Positions 17,223 to 24,624 of a DNA stretch of 64,000 nucleotides are shown piece after piece. The notes below the pieces were generated by a model, which was not told where the DNA came from, did no database searches, and worked only from the letters and a program-made list of their open reading frames with translations. Source of the stretch: CBDDBU01 sp965226045 (GTDB lineage Bacteria > Pseudomonadota > Alphaproteobacteria > VGEJ01); the NCBI GenBank assembly GCA_965226045.1, contig CBDDBU010000020.1:24561-88560 (forward strand), read 5' to 3'. Numbering within the stretch: position 1 is the stretch's first letter; every line of letters starts with the position of its first letter. The position numbers and the translations under genes were made by a program.

Positions 17223-18614
17223 CGTAGCTGTGGGTACGTAGCGACCGCCGAGAGTCTGGCGTAGGCAAGCCGGCTATCCACAGCGGAGGCCATCGCGGTT
17301 CCGGTTTAGGGTTGGGCTAGTGCGAACCAACCTGACCCGAAGGAGAACCACGATGACCCAGGACATGATGACCCTACGCGCGCTTTTGGAGAAGAGCTCC
17401 GATGCCGATCTGCTTCGCGAGATGATCGGCTTCACGGCCGAGCGGCTGATGGCACTGGAGGTCGAGGGCCTGACCGGCGCCGCTCACGGCGAGCGCTCGG
17501 CGGATCGTATCACCCACCGCAACGGCTACCGCGACCGGTCCTGGGAGACCCGGGCCGGCACGGTCGAGTTGAAGATCCCGAAGCTGAGGAAGGGGAGCTA
17601 CTTCCCCGGCTTCCTGGAGCCGCGGCGGATGGCCGAGAAGGCGCTGGCTGCGGTGATCCAGGAGGCCTACATCCAGGGCGTGTCGACCCGCTCGGTCGAC
17701 GATCTGGTTCAGGCGATGGGGATGTCGGGCGTCTCCAAGAGCCAGGTCTCCAGGCTGTGCGGCGAGATCGACGATAAGGTCAACGGCTTCCTCGATCGAC
17801 CGCTGGAGGGCGACTGGCCCTATCTGTGGCTGGATGCGACTTATGTGAAGGTGCGCCAGACCGGACGCATCGTCTCGGTCGCGGTGACCGTGGCTGTGGC
17901 CGTCAACGACCAAGGCCGGCGTGAGATCCTGGGCATGGCGATCGGCGCGTCGGAGGCCGAGACCTTCTGGACCGAGTTCCTGCGCTCGCTGGCCCGGCGC
18001 GGGCTGCGCGGCGTGAAGCTGGTGATCTCCGACGACCACAAGGGCCTGAAGGCCGCCGCGACCCGGATCCTCGGCGCCACCTGGCAAAGATGCCGCGTGC
18101 ACTTCGCCCGCAACCTGCTGGCCCATGCCGGCCGCCAGGGTCGGCGCGTCGTCTCCGCCTTCGTCGCCACCGCCTTCGCCCAGGAGGACGCCGACAGCGC
18201 GAAGGTCCAGTGGCGTCAGGTCGCCGACCAGCTCAGGCCCAAGGTCCCCAAGCTGGCAGTTCTCATGGACGAAGCCGAGCACGACGTCCTCGCCTACATG
18301 AGCTTCCCCAAGGAGCACCGCCAGAAGTTGCATTCGACCAACCCGATCGAACGGCTCCATGCCGAGGTCAAGCGCCGCACCAACGTCGTCGGCATCTTTC
18401 CCAACGAAGACGCCATCACACGGCTCGTCGGCGCCATCCTTCTCGAGCAGAACGACGAGTGGGCCGTCTCAAGGAGATACATGACGCTGGAATCAATCGC
18501 TCCGCTGGGCGATGGTGTCCCCATCACGCTGCCCACCGTGGCAGCCTGAACGTCCCGGCCCTACCCGCCGGGAGCCGCGTAGAGCGCAACGCTCTTACAC
18601 CACCTGCCGGGACA
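17188..18614 (+). mobile_element. IS256-family insertion sequence (copy A)
   Basis: About 1.43 kb element with one transposase gene. Left end TGTCCCAGGACGTGGTGTAG and the reverse complement of the right end TGTCCCGGCAGGTGGTGTAA match at 19 of the first 23 positions. No target-site duplication is seen outside these ends, and the left end exists twice (see the tandem repeat), so the junction has been rearranged. Between the left end and the transposase there is a 7-base inverted repeat (GCTGTGG ... CCACAGC). Confidence 0.8.
17353..18549 (+). CDS. IS256-family transposase (copy A)
   Basis: 398-aa DDE transposase of the mutator/IS256 group, apparently intact. N-terminal LLREMIGFTAERLMALEVEG is followed by the typical THRNGYRDRSWETRAGTVEL. 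The first catalytic Asp is in WPYLWLDATYVKVR, the second in KLVISDDHKGLKAA with the CRVHFARN motif, and the Glu in HSTNPIERLHAEVKRR. Start MTQDMMTL at 17353 follows AGGAGAACC; the 11-residue upstream extension is not needed. Protein length is normal. Confidence 0.93.
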   Translation: MTQDMMTLRALLEKSSDADLLREMIGFTAERLMALEVEGLTGAAHGERSADRITHRNGYRDRSWETRAGTVELKIPKLRKGSYFPGFLEPRRMAEKALAAVIQEAYIQGVSTRSVDDLVQAMGMSGVSKSQVSRLCGEIDDKVNGFLDRPLEGDWPYLWLDATYVKVRQTGRIVSVAVTVAVAVNDQGRREILGMAIGASEAETFWTEFLRSLARRGLRGVKLVISDDHKGLKAAATRILGATWQRCRVHFARNLLAHAGRQGRRVVSAFVATAFAQEDADSAKVQWRQVADQLRPKVPKLAVLMDEAEHDVLAYMSFPKEHRQKLHSTNPIERLHAEVKRRTNVVGIFPNEDAITRLVGAILLEQNDEWAVSRRYMTLESIAPLGDGVPITLPTVAA

Positions 18615-18987
18615 ATTATCTTTCATTACGGTCGAGAGTTCCGAGCCTGGACCCTTTACCTCTGCCGTCCAAACAGCATCTAACGGGAGCCTTATCTCAA
18701 TAATTTTGGGGATACCATAAACCGTTTTGAATTTTCTGGTGGTCCTTTGGTCCTTGAATTTATCTATGGTGCAGAAGCTGGCAATCCCGAACTCAAGATC
18801 CAGATTTGACAGGCTTCTTCGTTGACCATTCTGTGGCGACCGGGAGCTGCGAAGACCGGTTTTGGCTAAACCCGGCCGTGCCACCTAACCTGCGCTGACG
18901 ACCGGTTACCCCCCAGGAGCCGACATTCCCGACCTGCCCAGCCGCTCCACGGACCGGCCACAAGCCCCTGACGGCGCGCCTGCGCGC
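18615..18987. other. AT-richer stretch without a supported gene
   Basis: From the IS256 right end to about 18,790 the base composition is clearly lower in G+C than the rest of the window. It can be read in plus-strand fragments such as VLEFIYGAEAGNPELKIQI, but stops interrupt every frame. From 18,800 GC rises again with no recognisable coding. Probably debris of foreign DNA that received the IS. Confidence 0.5.
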
Positions 18988-19026
18988 TTGAACACAACCA
19001 GTACAATGCGGTATTATGTTACCGCA
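18988..19026 (+). promoter_or_regulatory. Promoter with palindromic operator over the -10
   Basis: TTGAAC (18,988-18,993), an 18-base spacer and TATTAT (19,012-19,017) form a sigma-70-like promoter. A perfect inverted repeat TGCGGTA (19,007-19,013), six-base spacer, TACCGCA (19,020-19,026) overlaps the -10. The gene 14 bases further encodes a small ribbon-helix-helix-like protein, a fold that often binds such operators, so autorepression is likely. Confidence 0.65.
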
Positions 19027-19040
19027 CACAGGAGGCGCGG

Positions 19041-19202
19041 ATGGCCGAGGAGATCTTCACCGAGCACGTCCATTTCACGGTCCCCGAGGGCTGGCGTGCG
19101 GCCATCCACGATCAGGCCCGGCAGGACGGGCAGAAGGCGAGTGAGTGGTTGCGGAGTGCCATTCGGGAGCGCCTGCGTGAGGACGCCGATGGCCACCCTT
19201 GA
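19041..19202 (+). CDS. Small ribbon-helix-helix-like regulator
   Basis: 53-aa protein, too short for most gene finders. Ribosome site GGAGG ends five bases before the ATG. The sequence HVHFTVPEGWRAAIHDQARQ and KASEWLRSAIRERLRED fits a strand followed by two helices, the pattern of CopG/Arc DNA-binding proteins. It overlaps the next gene by 14 bases, implying coupled translation. Together with the palindrome over its promoter it looks like an autoregulator of the module. No database comparison was possible. Confidence 0.65.
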   Translation: MAEEIFTEHVHFTVPEGWRAAIHDQARQDGQKASEWLRSAIRERLREDADGHP

Positions 19203-19755
19203 CGACCTCTGCCGCACCTTTGCGCTAGCAATGGACCTCGATGCCGCCAAGGTTGGTGGTTGGGCTGACACCCTGGCCGATGCCGGCAGGGTGACGCATG
19301 ACAGGGTCACGGAGTCTGACGCGGCGGTGTTGCTGCTAGCCATCCTCAGTTCTGAGCGAGATGGCGACCTGGTGGAGGCGGCCGATGTCTTCGGCAGTCT
19401 CCCTTTGTGCGACGGTCAGCTAACGCTTGGCGCGGGCCTTGAATTGGCCATCAGCGAGTGCCCAGGCGCGGTCCAGCTGGCGGTTGGCGAAGTGGACACC
19501 CTGCCGTTTGATCAGCTTCTCACGGTCGTTGGCTCCCGGCTTGGGCCGGTCCCGCAGGCGCTGATCTTCGCGGCGCGCGACATCCAAGGCGGTGCATGTG
19601 GCCGGATCAGGTTTGTTGGCCCGTCAGTCATCGCCGCGTTGTCCGAGGTTTGCTGTGGGCCAGTCACCAAGCCGCACTTGCTCACCGAGGCGGCCCTCTC
19701 GCCGCTTCTCAATAGGAAAACGTCATCACCGGACAGAGCGCCGCCCCCTCACTAG
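19189..19755 (+). CDS. Hypothetical protein, phage- or plasmid-like
   Basis: 188 aa from an ATG within the end of the small regulator gene. The N-terminal ~60 residues (DLCRTFALAMDLDAAKVGGW, DTLADAGRVTHDRVTESDAA, VLLLAIL) recall the N-terminal segment I remember from hypothetical proteins near alphaproteobacterial prophage regulators, but this is a weak recollection. The remainder (LPLCDGQLTLGAGLELAISE ...) has no motif I know. Likely cytoplasmic; no membrane segments. Translationally coupled to 19,041-19,202. Confidence 0.6.
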   Translation: MATLDDLCRTFALAMDLDAAKVGGWADTLADAGRVTHDRVTESDAAVLLLAILSSERDGDLVEAADVFGSLPLCDGQLTLGAGLELAISECPGAVQLAVGEVDTLPFDQLLTVVGSRLGPVPQALIFAARDIQGGACGRIRFVGPSVIAALSEVCCGPVTKPHLLTEAALSPLLNRKTSSPDRAPPPH

Positions 19756-19782
19756 CAGCTCTGAGCCTGGGCTTGCTGGCTG

Positions 19783-20145
19783 GTGGCGCCAGAGGGGCAC
19801 GCTAAGCTGCTCATCACGCTAACCACCCGCTGGCGCATCCGCTCCGACGAGCATCAGTGGATCGTGCAACGGCGGCTGGGCGGCGAGAAAGGCGGCCGGC
19901 GCGACTGGAAGCCGCAGGGCTACTTTAGGACCCTGTCAGGCGCCACCATCTACACCGCCGAGGCGATGATCCGAGCGGACGAAAGCCGTCCCGATCTCAG
20001 CACCCTCACCGATGTCTACGCCTCCATTAACTGCATGCGGGAGGCCATCGTAGCGGCCGTCAAGGAAGGCCTGGCTGAGCGCGACACAGCGCGACACAGC
20101 GGGGTCGAGCAAGCATCAGGTGAGACGGCCGCCCAGGCAGCCTGA
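19783..20145 (+). CDS. Hypothetical protein of the same small module
   Basis: 120 aa from GTG 19783, which has only a weak ribosome site; a later start near WRIRSDEHQW is possible. Contains WRIRSDEHQWIVQRRLGGEK and WKPQGYFRTLSGATIYTAEA, a basic, compact domain similar in style to small phage or conjugative-plasmid proteins that describe themselves only as hypothetical. The tail has a short tandem duplication (GCGACACA twice, near 20,085). It ends 53 bases before the target duplication of IS256 copy B. Confidence 0.5.
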   Translation: MAPEGHAKLLITLTTRWRIRSDEHQWIVQRRLGGEKGGRRDWKPQGYFRTLSGATIYTAEAMIRADESRPDLSTLTDVYASINCMREAIVAAVKEGLAERDTARHSGVEQASGETAAQAA

Positions 20146-20198
20146 TCACGGCTGGGCGGCCTTGGTCAGAAGCGGGACCTGCTCTCTCTCAGAGGCCT

Positions 20199-21664
20199 GA
20201 TGTCGGGGAGATGTCCCGGTCGATGTTGAAAAGTTGAGGTAGGTGTCGCTCTCCTGGAGCCGTTAGGCTCCGGGTGCTGCAAACCCAAGAGGGAGAACGA
20301 CACCATGGGAAAGAATATCCGTAGTTCCAGTAGCCCGAAAGCCCTTGCCACCTCGTTTCCTATGCCGCCGCTGGCAGACGCGATGGACGCAGTCCGTCTC
20401 AGCGTGGATCGGTTCTGTCTCCTGGCCGGGGTCGAGGCCTTGGCCGAGATGATGGAGGAGGACGCCACGACCGTGTGCGGGGCCCGACATCGTCGCCATG
20501 GGAACCGTCGGGGTTATCGCTGGGGCCATACGCAGAGCGAGATCGGCTACCACGGCGGCCGCGTGAAAGTGCAGCGGCCACGGGTTCGCGACCATGCTGG
20601 CAAGGAGGTGGGTTTGGAGAGCTGGCAGGTGCTGCGCGACGGCAACCTGTTGCTCGAGTGGGCGCTCAACCTGATGGTGCTGAACGTGCCGACCCGCAAG
20701 TACCACCGCGCGGTCCGTCTGCCCGAGGGCGACCTGGCGAAAGCGCGTGGCGACGGCACCTCGAAGTCGGCCGTTTCCCGGCGCTTTGTGGCGCTGTCGC
20801 GCAAGAAGATGAAGGCCTGGCTTGCCTCGGACCTCTCGGAGCTCGACCTGCTGGTCATCCAGATCGACGGTCTGCATGTCGGCGACCATGTCTTGGTGGC
20901 GGCGATCGGCGTCGATGGCAACGGCGACAAGCATGTCCTGGCCGTGGTCGAGGGGGCGACGGAGAACACTGTCGTCGTCCAGGCCTTGCTCGACAATCTC
21001 CTCGCCAGGGGGCTCGATCCGACGCTGCCCCGGCTGTTCATCGTCGATGGCGCGAAGGCGCTCAGCAAAGCGATCCGCAACACCTTCGGTGTGGCCGCCG
21101 CCATCCAGCGCTGCCAGGTCCACAAGGGCCGTAACATCATCGAGCGCCTGCCCCTGCATTTGCATGCGAGCGTCAAGAAGGCGCTCCGTCAGGCCTGGGA
21201 CCAGGACGACGCAGACAAGGCCGAACGGCTGCTGCGCAACCTGGCCCGGCGTCTGGAGCATGAGGAACCGGGCGTCTCGGGCAGCATCCTGGAGGGGCTG
21301 GACGAGATACTCACCGTCATCCGCCTCGGCCTGCCGCACGAACTCCGGCGCTCGCTCGCCTGCACCAACATCGTCGAGAACGCGCTCGGCACGGTGCGCC
21401 AGGTCACCCGCAACGTCAAACGCTGGAGACACGCCGAGATGGCGCTCAGATGGACCGCCGCCGGCCTGCTGGAGGCCCAGAAAACCTTCCGTCGCCTCAA
21501 GGCCTATCGTCAGCTGCCCATCCTCCGAAATGCTCTCCAGGAACACTTGAGAAAGGCTCAGGCCGACAGTGCCATTGAAACCATCATGAAGGCAGCATAG
21601 CATCATCAACCAGCGACGCCTGCCCCACGAATTTCAACAGAGATAGGGACATCGCCGATGTCGG
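20199..21664 (+). mobile_element. Intact IS256-family element (copy B) with 8-bp target duplications
   Basis: The element itself spans 20,207-21,656 (1,450 bases). Left end GGAGATGTCCC and inverted right end GGCGATGTCCC start a ~40-base imperfect repeat that also shares TGTTGAAA and GTCGCT. It is flanked on both sides by the perfect direct repeat GATGTCGG (20,199-20,206 and 21,657-21,664), the length expected for IS256. This indicates a relatively recent, clean insertion into what was non-coding DNA. Confidence 0.9.
20305..21600 (+). CDS. IS256-family transposase (copy B), intact
   Basis: 431-aa mutator-type transposase, unrelated in detail to copy A. A zinc-like N-terminal region (CGARHRRHGNRRGYRWGH) is followed by the catalytic core: Asp in DLLVIQIDGLHVGDH, Asp in LPRLFIVDGAKALSKA with RCQVHKGRNI, and Glu in SLACTNIVENALGTVRQV. 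Start ATG 20305 follows AGAGGGAGAACG. Full length, no disruptions, so the element may still be mobile. Confidence 0.92.
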   Translation: MGKNIRSSSSPKALATSFPMPPLADAMDAVRLSVDRFCLLAGVEALAEMMEEDATTVCGARHRRHGNRRGYRWGHTQSEIGYHGGRVKVQRPRVRDHAGKEVGLESWQVLRDGNLLLEWALNLMVLNVPTRKYHRAVRLPEGDLAKARGDGTSKSAVSRRFVALSRKKMKAWLASDLSELDLLVIQIDGLHVGDHVLVAAIGVDGNGDKHVLAVVEGATENTVVVQALLDNLLARGLDPTLPRLFIVDGAKALSKAIRNTFGVAAAIQRCQVHKGRNIIERLPLHLHASVKKALRQAWDQDDADKAERLLRNLARRLEHEEPGVSGSILEGLDEILTVIRLGLPHELRRSLACTNIVENALGTVRQVTRNVKRWRHAEMALRWTAAGLLEAQKTFRRLKAYRQLPILRNALQEHLRKAQADSAIETIMKAA

Positions 21665-21764
21665 GCTTTAAGCCGGGTTTGGTGCCTTAGCCACCGTTCG
21701 GCAAAGTAACGGCGGCGCTGAAGAGCCGCCGCCTCTGTCAGTCTGGCGTGCTTTCAGCGCCGGG

Positions 21765-22283
21765 TCACACCGGCTCACGATAGGGCAGAGCACCGAGATA
21801 GTTGCTCTTGCCGATACCGACGCCGTTGTGACGCAGGATTGAGTAAGCCGACGTGACATGGAAATAGAGGTTCGGAACCACATGCTGGATCAGGAATTCG
21901 TGACCCGAGAGTGTCTTTCCCTTCCATCGCGGCTGCGAAATCCGCTGCTCCGCCGCTGCTGCGAAATCGCCGGGCGAGAAGCCGTTCAGATAAGCGATAA
22001 CGCTTTCAATGCGGGCCTTGACCTCGGTCAGAGTCTGCTCGGTATCGGCGTGCACCGGGGCGTCCTTTTCGCTATCGGTCAGCCGGGCGGCGCCGAGCTT
22101 TGCAGTATCGCAGGCGACCTGCACCTGGCGGATAAGGTTGAACTGGTCGGGCGCCAGGCGTGATTGCAGGAGTACGCCGACATCAAACTTTTTCTCGTCG
22201 GCGTACTTTTCGGCTTCATCGAGGATCGACAGAAGATTTCCCAGCATCTTGGTGAACTGGGGAACGACTAAGTCATAGATCAT
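21765..22283 (-). CDS. DUF1993 family protein
   Basis: 172-aa soluble protein of the DUF1993 family, predicted to adopt a DinB-like four-helix bundle. The hallmarks are YDLVVPQFTKMLGNLLSILD at the start, LLQSRLAPDQFNLIRQVQVA in the first third, and the C-terminal GHEFLIQHVVPNLYFHVTSA YSILRHNGVGIGK. Biochemical role unknown. Lies 100 bases beyond IS256 copy B and is intact. An upstream exported ORF on the same strand overlaps its start by 11 bases. Confidence 0.88.
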   Translation of the reverse strand: MIYDLVVPQFTKMLGNLLSILDEAEKYADEKKFDVGVLLQSRLAPDQFNLIRQVQVACDTAKLGAARLTDSEKDAPVHADTEQTLTEVKARIESVIAYLNGFSPGDFAAAAEQRISQPRWKGKTLSGHEFLIQHVVPNLYFHVTSAYSILRHNGVGIGKSNYLGALPYREPV

Positions 22284-22710
22284 CTATAGAACTCCGGTTG
22301 AAACGGGTCTCGGCGCCCCATCCTCCCGCTACGGACTCGGTGCGCTGGGAGGCTAACGGAAACCGTACGATTTTGCCGCGAAGCGCCAGAAGCGGAATGA
22401 CAATATTCTGCGCCTGGCGGGTTGAAAGCAATCTCAGGCGGAAAGCCGCTCCAGAATTTTTCAAATATTTTTCTGGGAAGGCAGTGCGGACGCCGATCGA
22501 AGCTGACCGGGACTTACTCCAATGCCGGAGTCCCAAGAAAGACGAGCGAGCCCGCCGGTAGCTGGCCCGATCGGCGATGCGCAGGTGCGTCTTGCCACCC
22601 GCCTTCCCCATCGGCGCCTCTTCTTCCGCCGCCTCGGCGTGGATCGCGCCCATGACCATACCGAGGCCGATGGCAAGACCGACAATGAAAAGCCGCGGCA
22701 AAGTTTGCAC
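22273..22710 (-). CDS. Putative exported protein, possibly truncated or shifted
   Basis: GTG start at 22710 preceded by a perfect AAGGAG at 7 bases, followed by a convincing signal peptide (LPRLFIVGLAIGLGMVMGAI, cleavage near HAEA). The first ~50 residues after it (EEEAPMGKAGGKTHLRIADR) look normal; beyond that the sequence is basic and irregular and may reflect a frameshift. The frame ends inside the start of the DUF1993 gene. The 5' end is well supported; the 3' two-thirds are doubtful. Confidence 0.4.
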   Translation of the reverse strand: MQTLPRLFIVGLAIGLGMVMGAIHAEAAEEEAPMGKAGGKTHLRIADRASYRRARSSFLGLRHWSKSRSASIGVRTAFPEKYLKNSGAAFRLRLLSTRQAQNIVIPLLALRGKIVRFPLASQRTESVAGGWGAETRFNRSSIDDL

Positions 22711-22867
22711 CGGGAGGCTCCTTGGCTGGTGATGTTCGCGACCGGACTATCCGCCTCCGCCGGAGGGCCGACAAATCACAAGCGATCACCGCTGCGAGAG
22801 CTGCGCCGCAAGCAGGTATGATGGCGTGCCTAAGATGGGGCTTGGCGCCGACTTGAAGGGAACGGCC

Positions 22868-23734
22868 GTGGCCACGCGAGTCTATCTCGACTACGACCAG
22901 GACGGTTTGGATGCGCAATACAACAACCGTGTGCGCTTCCCCGAGTACGCCGAGCACTTCGCCAACTGGCGGACCTGGAGCGATCAGGCGCGCGCGGAAA
23001 TGACCGCCCATCTCGACGTGCCGTTCGGCGACGATCCGGCCGAGCGGCTGGACATTTTCCCGGCCGCGCGCCGCGACGCGCCGATCTATATCTTCATCCA
23101 CGGCGGCTACTGGTACTCGCTCGACAAGGCCTACTACAGCTACGTCGCGCGTGGGATGGCTCCGCACGGCGTGATGACGGTGGTGCCGAACCACGGCCTG
23201 GCGCCGGCCTATCAGATGGACGAGATCGTGCGCCAAAGCCGCGCCTCGCTCGTCTGGCTGTGGCGTCACGCCGCCGACTACGGCGGCGATCGCGAGCGCA
23301 TCTACATCGCCGGGCATTCCGCCGGCGGCCATCTCGGCATGATGCAGCTGGGCACCGAATGGCCAGAGTTCGACGGCGAGGTCAGGGGCGATTTGATCAA
23401 AGGCGTCTGCACCATCAGCGGCATCTTCGATCTCGAACCCATCCGCCTCTCCTACCTCAATCGAACGCTCATGCTGGATGCCGCGGAGGCCGCGCGCAAC
23501 AGCCCGCTCGGTCTCAATTACCCGCCAAAGACCCCACTCATGATGGTCGTCGGCGACCCCGAGTCGGCAGAATATCGGCGTCAAAACCACGCCATGGCGG
23601 CGCGCTGGCGAGCGCTCGGCTCGCCGCTCGACTGGGTGGCGCCACCGGGCCTCAACCACTTCAACCTCGTCAACCAGCTGATCGACCCCGAGTCCGACCT
23701 CGTGCGCGCCCAGCTCGACGTCTGGGCGCGCTGA
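22868..23734 (+). CDS. Alpha/beta hydrolase, HSL/kynurenine formamidase-like (copy 1)
   Basis: 288-aa esterase. The oxyanion-hole motif IYIFIHGGYWYSLDK and the nucleophile elbow YIAGHSAGGHLGMM mark the hormone-sensitive-lipase / arylformamidase type. The acid and His are probably in VVGDPESAEY and GLNHFNLVN. I prefer GTG 22868 (ribosome site GAAGGGA) because it makes the protein start VYLDYDQ and equal in length to its neighbour. The next gene is a clear paralogue nine bases downstream, sharing VYLDYDQ, LDAQYNNR, GDDPAE, IFPAA and MDEIVRQ. Substrate unknown; ester or formamide hydrolysis is a family-level inference. Confidence 0.85.
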   Translation: MATRVYLDYDQDGLDAQYNNRVRFPEYAEHFANWRTWSDQARAEMTAHLDVPFGDDPAERLDIFPAARRDAPIYIFIHGGYWYSLDKAYYSYVARGMAPHGVMTVVPNHGLAPAYQMDEIVRQSRASLVWLWRHAADYGGDRERIYIAGHSAGGHLGMMQLGTEWPEFDGEVRGDLIKGVCTISGIFDLEPIRLSYLNRTLMLDAAEAARNSPLGLNYPPKTPLMMVVGDPESAEYRRQNHAMAARWRALGSPLDWVAPPGLNHFNLVNQLIDPESDLVRAQLDVWAR

Positions 23735-23743
23735 GAGGGAGCC

Positions 23744-24610
23744 ATGAGCGCAGCCGTCTATCTCGACTACGACCAGGCCGCGCTCGACGCCCAGTACAAC
23801 AATCGCGAACGCTTCCCGTTCTACATCGATTACTTCAACAAGTGGCCGGAGTGGAGCCAGCGGACGCGCGAGCGGATCGGCGGCCACCTCAATGTGGCCT
23901 ATGGCGACGATCCGGCCGAGACGCTCGATATCTTCCCCGCCGCCGAGGCCGGCGCGCCGGTTCATGTTTTCATCCACGGCGGCTATTGGTACGCGCTGCA
24001 CAAGGACGATTTCAGCTTCGTCGCCGAAGGGCTGGTCCCGAACGGCGTCACCAGCGTCATCGTCAACTACGGTCTCGCGCCGGCCTACCGCATGGACGAG
24101 ATCGTGCGCCAAAACCGGGCCGCGATCGCCTGGCTGTGGCGCCATATCGCGGGGTTCGGCGCCGATCCCGATCGCATCTATGTCTGCGGTCAATCGGCCG
24201 GCGGCCATCTTCTCGGCATGCTGCTGGCGACCGACTGGCCGGCCTTCGGCGAAGGCCTGCCCCGCGACCCGATCAAAGGCGGCTGTTCCACCAGCGGGCT
24301 GTTCGATCTACAGCCGATCCGGCTCTCCTATCTCAACCAGCACATCCACCTCGACGAGGCGGAAGCCGAGCGCAACACGCCGCTACGCGCGAACTTCGAG
24401 GTGGCGACGCCGCTGATGATCGTGGTCGGCGAGGGCGAATCCGCCGAGTTCCACCGCCACAACCGCGGGATGGCGGCGCGCTGGCGGACCCTCGGCTACC
24501 CGCTCGAGTTCGTCGAACGCAAGGGCGAGCATCACTTCGCGGTCTGCGACGCGCTGATCGACCCCGACTCAGACCTAGTCCAAGCCCAGCTCGACGCCTG
24601 GGCACGCTGA
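23744..24610 (+). CDS. Alpha/beta hydrolase, HSL/kynurenine formamidase-like (copy 2)
   Basis: 288-aa tandem paralogue of the gene before it. It keeps HVFIHGGYWYALHK and YVCGQSAGGHLLGML, so the nucleophile serine is in GQSAGG rather than GHSAGG. The likely catalytic His is in RKGEHHFAVCD. Starts nine bases after copy 1 with a good GAGAGGGAG site. The duplication is old enough for the two to differ substantially, suggesting different substrates. Convergent with the MetE-like gene. Confidence 0.87.
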   Translation: MSAAVYLDYDQAALDAQYNNRERFPFYIDYFNKWPEWSQRTRERIGGHLNVAYGDDPAETLDIFPAAEAGAPVHVFIHGGYWYALHKDDFSFVAEGLVPNGVTSVIVNYGLAPAYRMDEIVRQNRAAIAWLWRHIAGFGADPDRIYVCGQSAGGHLLGMLLATDWPAFGEGLPRDPIKGGCSTSGLFDLQPIRLSYLNQHIHLDEAEAERNTPLRANFEVATPLMIVVGEGESAEFHRHNRGMAARWRTLGYPLEFVERKGEHHFAVCDALIDPDSDLVQAQLDAWAR

Positions 24611-24624
24611 TCGGCGACCGCCCC

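Noticed and set aside
13268..22700. Search for a second attachment repeat matching the tRNA-Arg 3' end
   Set aside because: No copy of the T-arm/acceptor sequence was noticed by eye; short or diverged copies could be missed.
22514..24208. 564-codon minus-strand frame with apparently repeated segments
   Set aside because: The apparent internal repeats are the complement of the two paralogous esterase genes; not a repeat protein.
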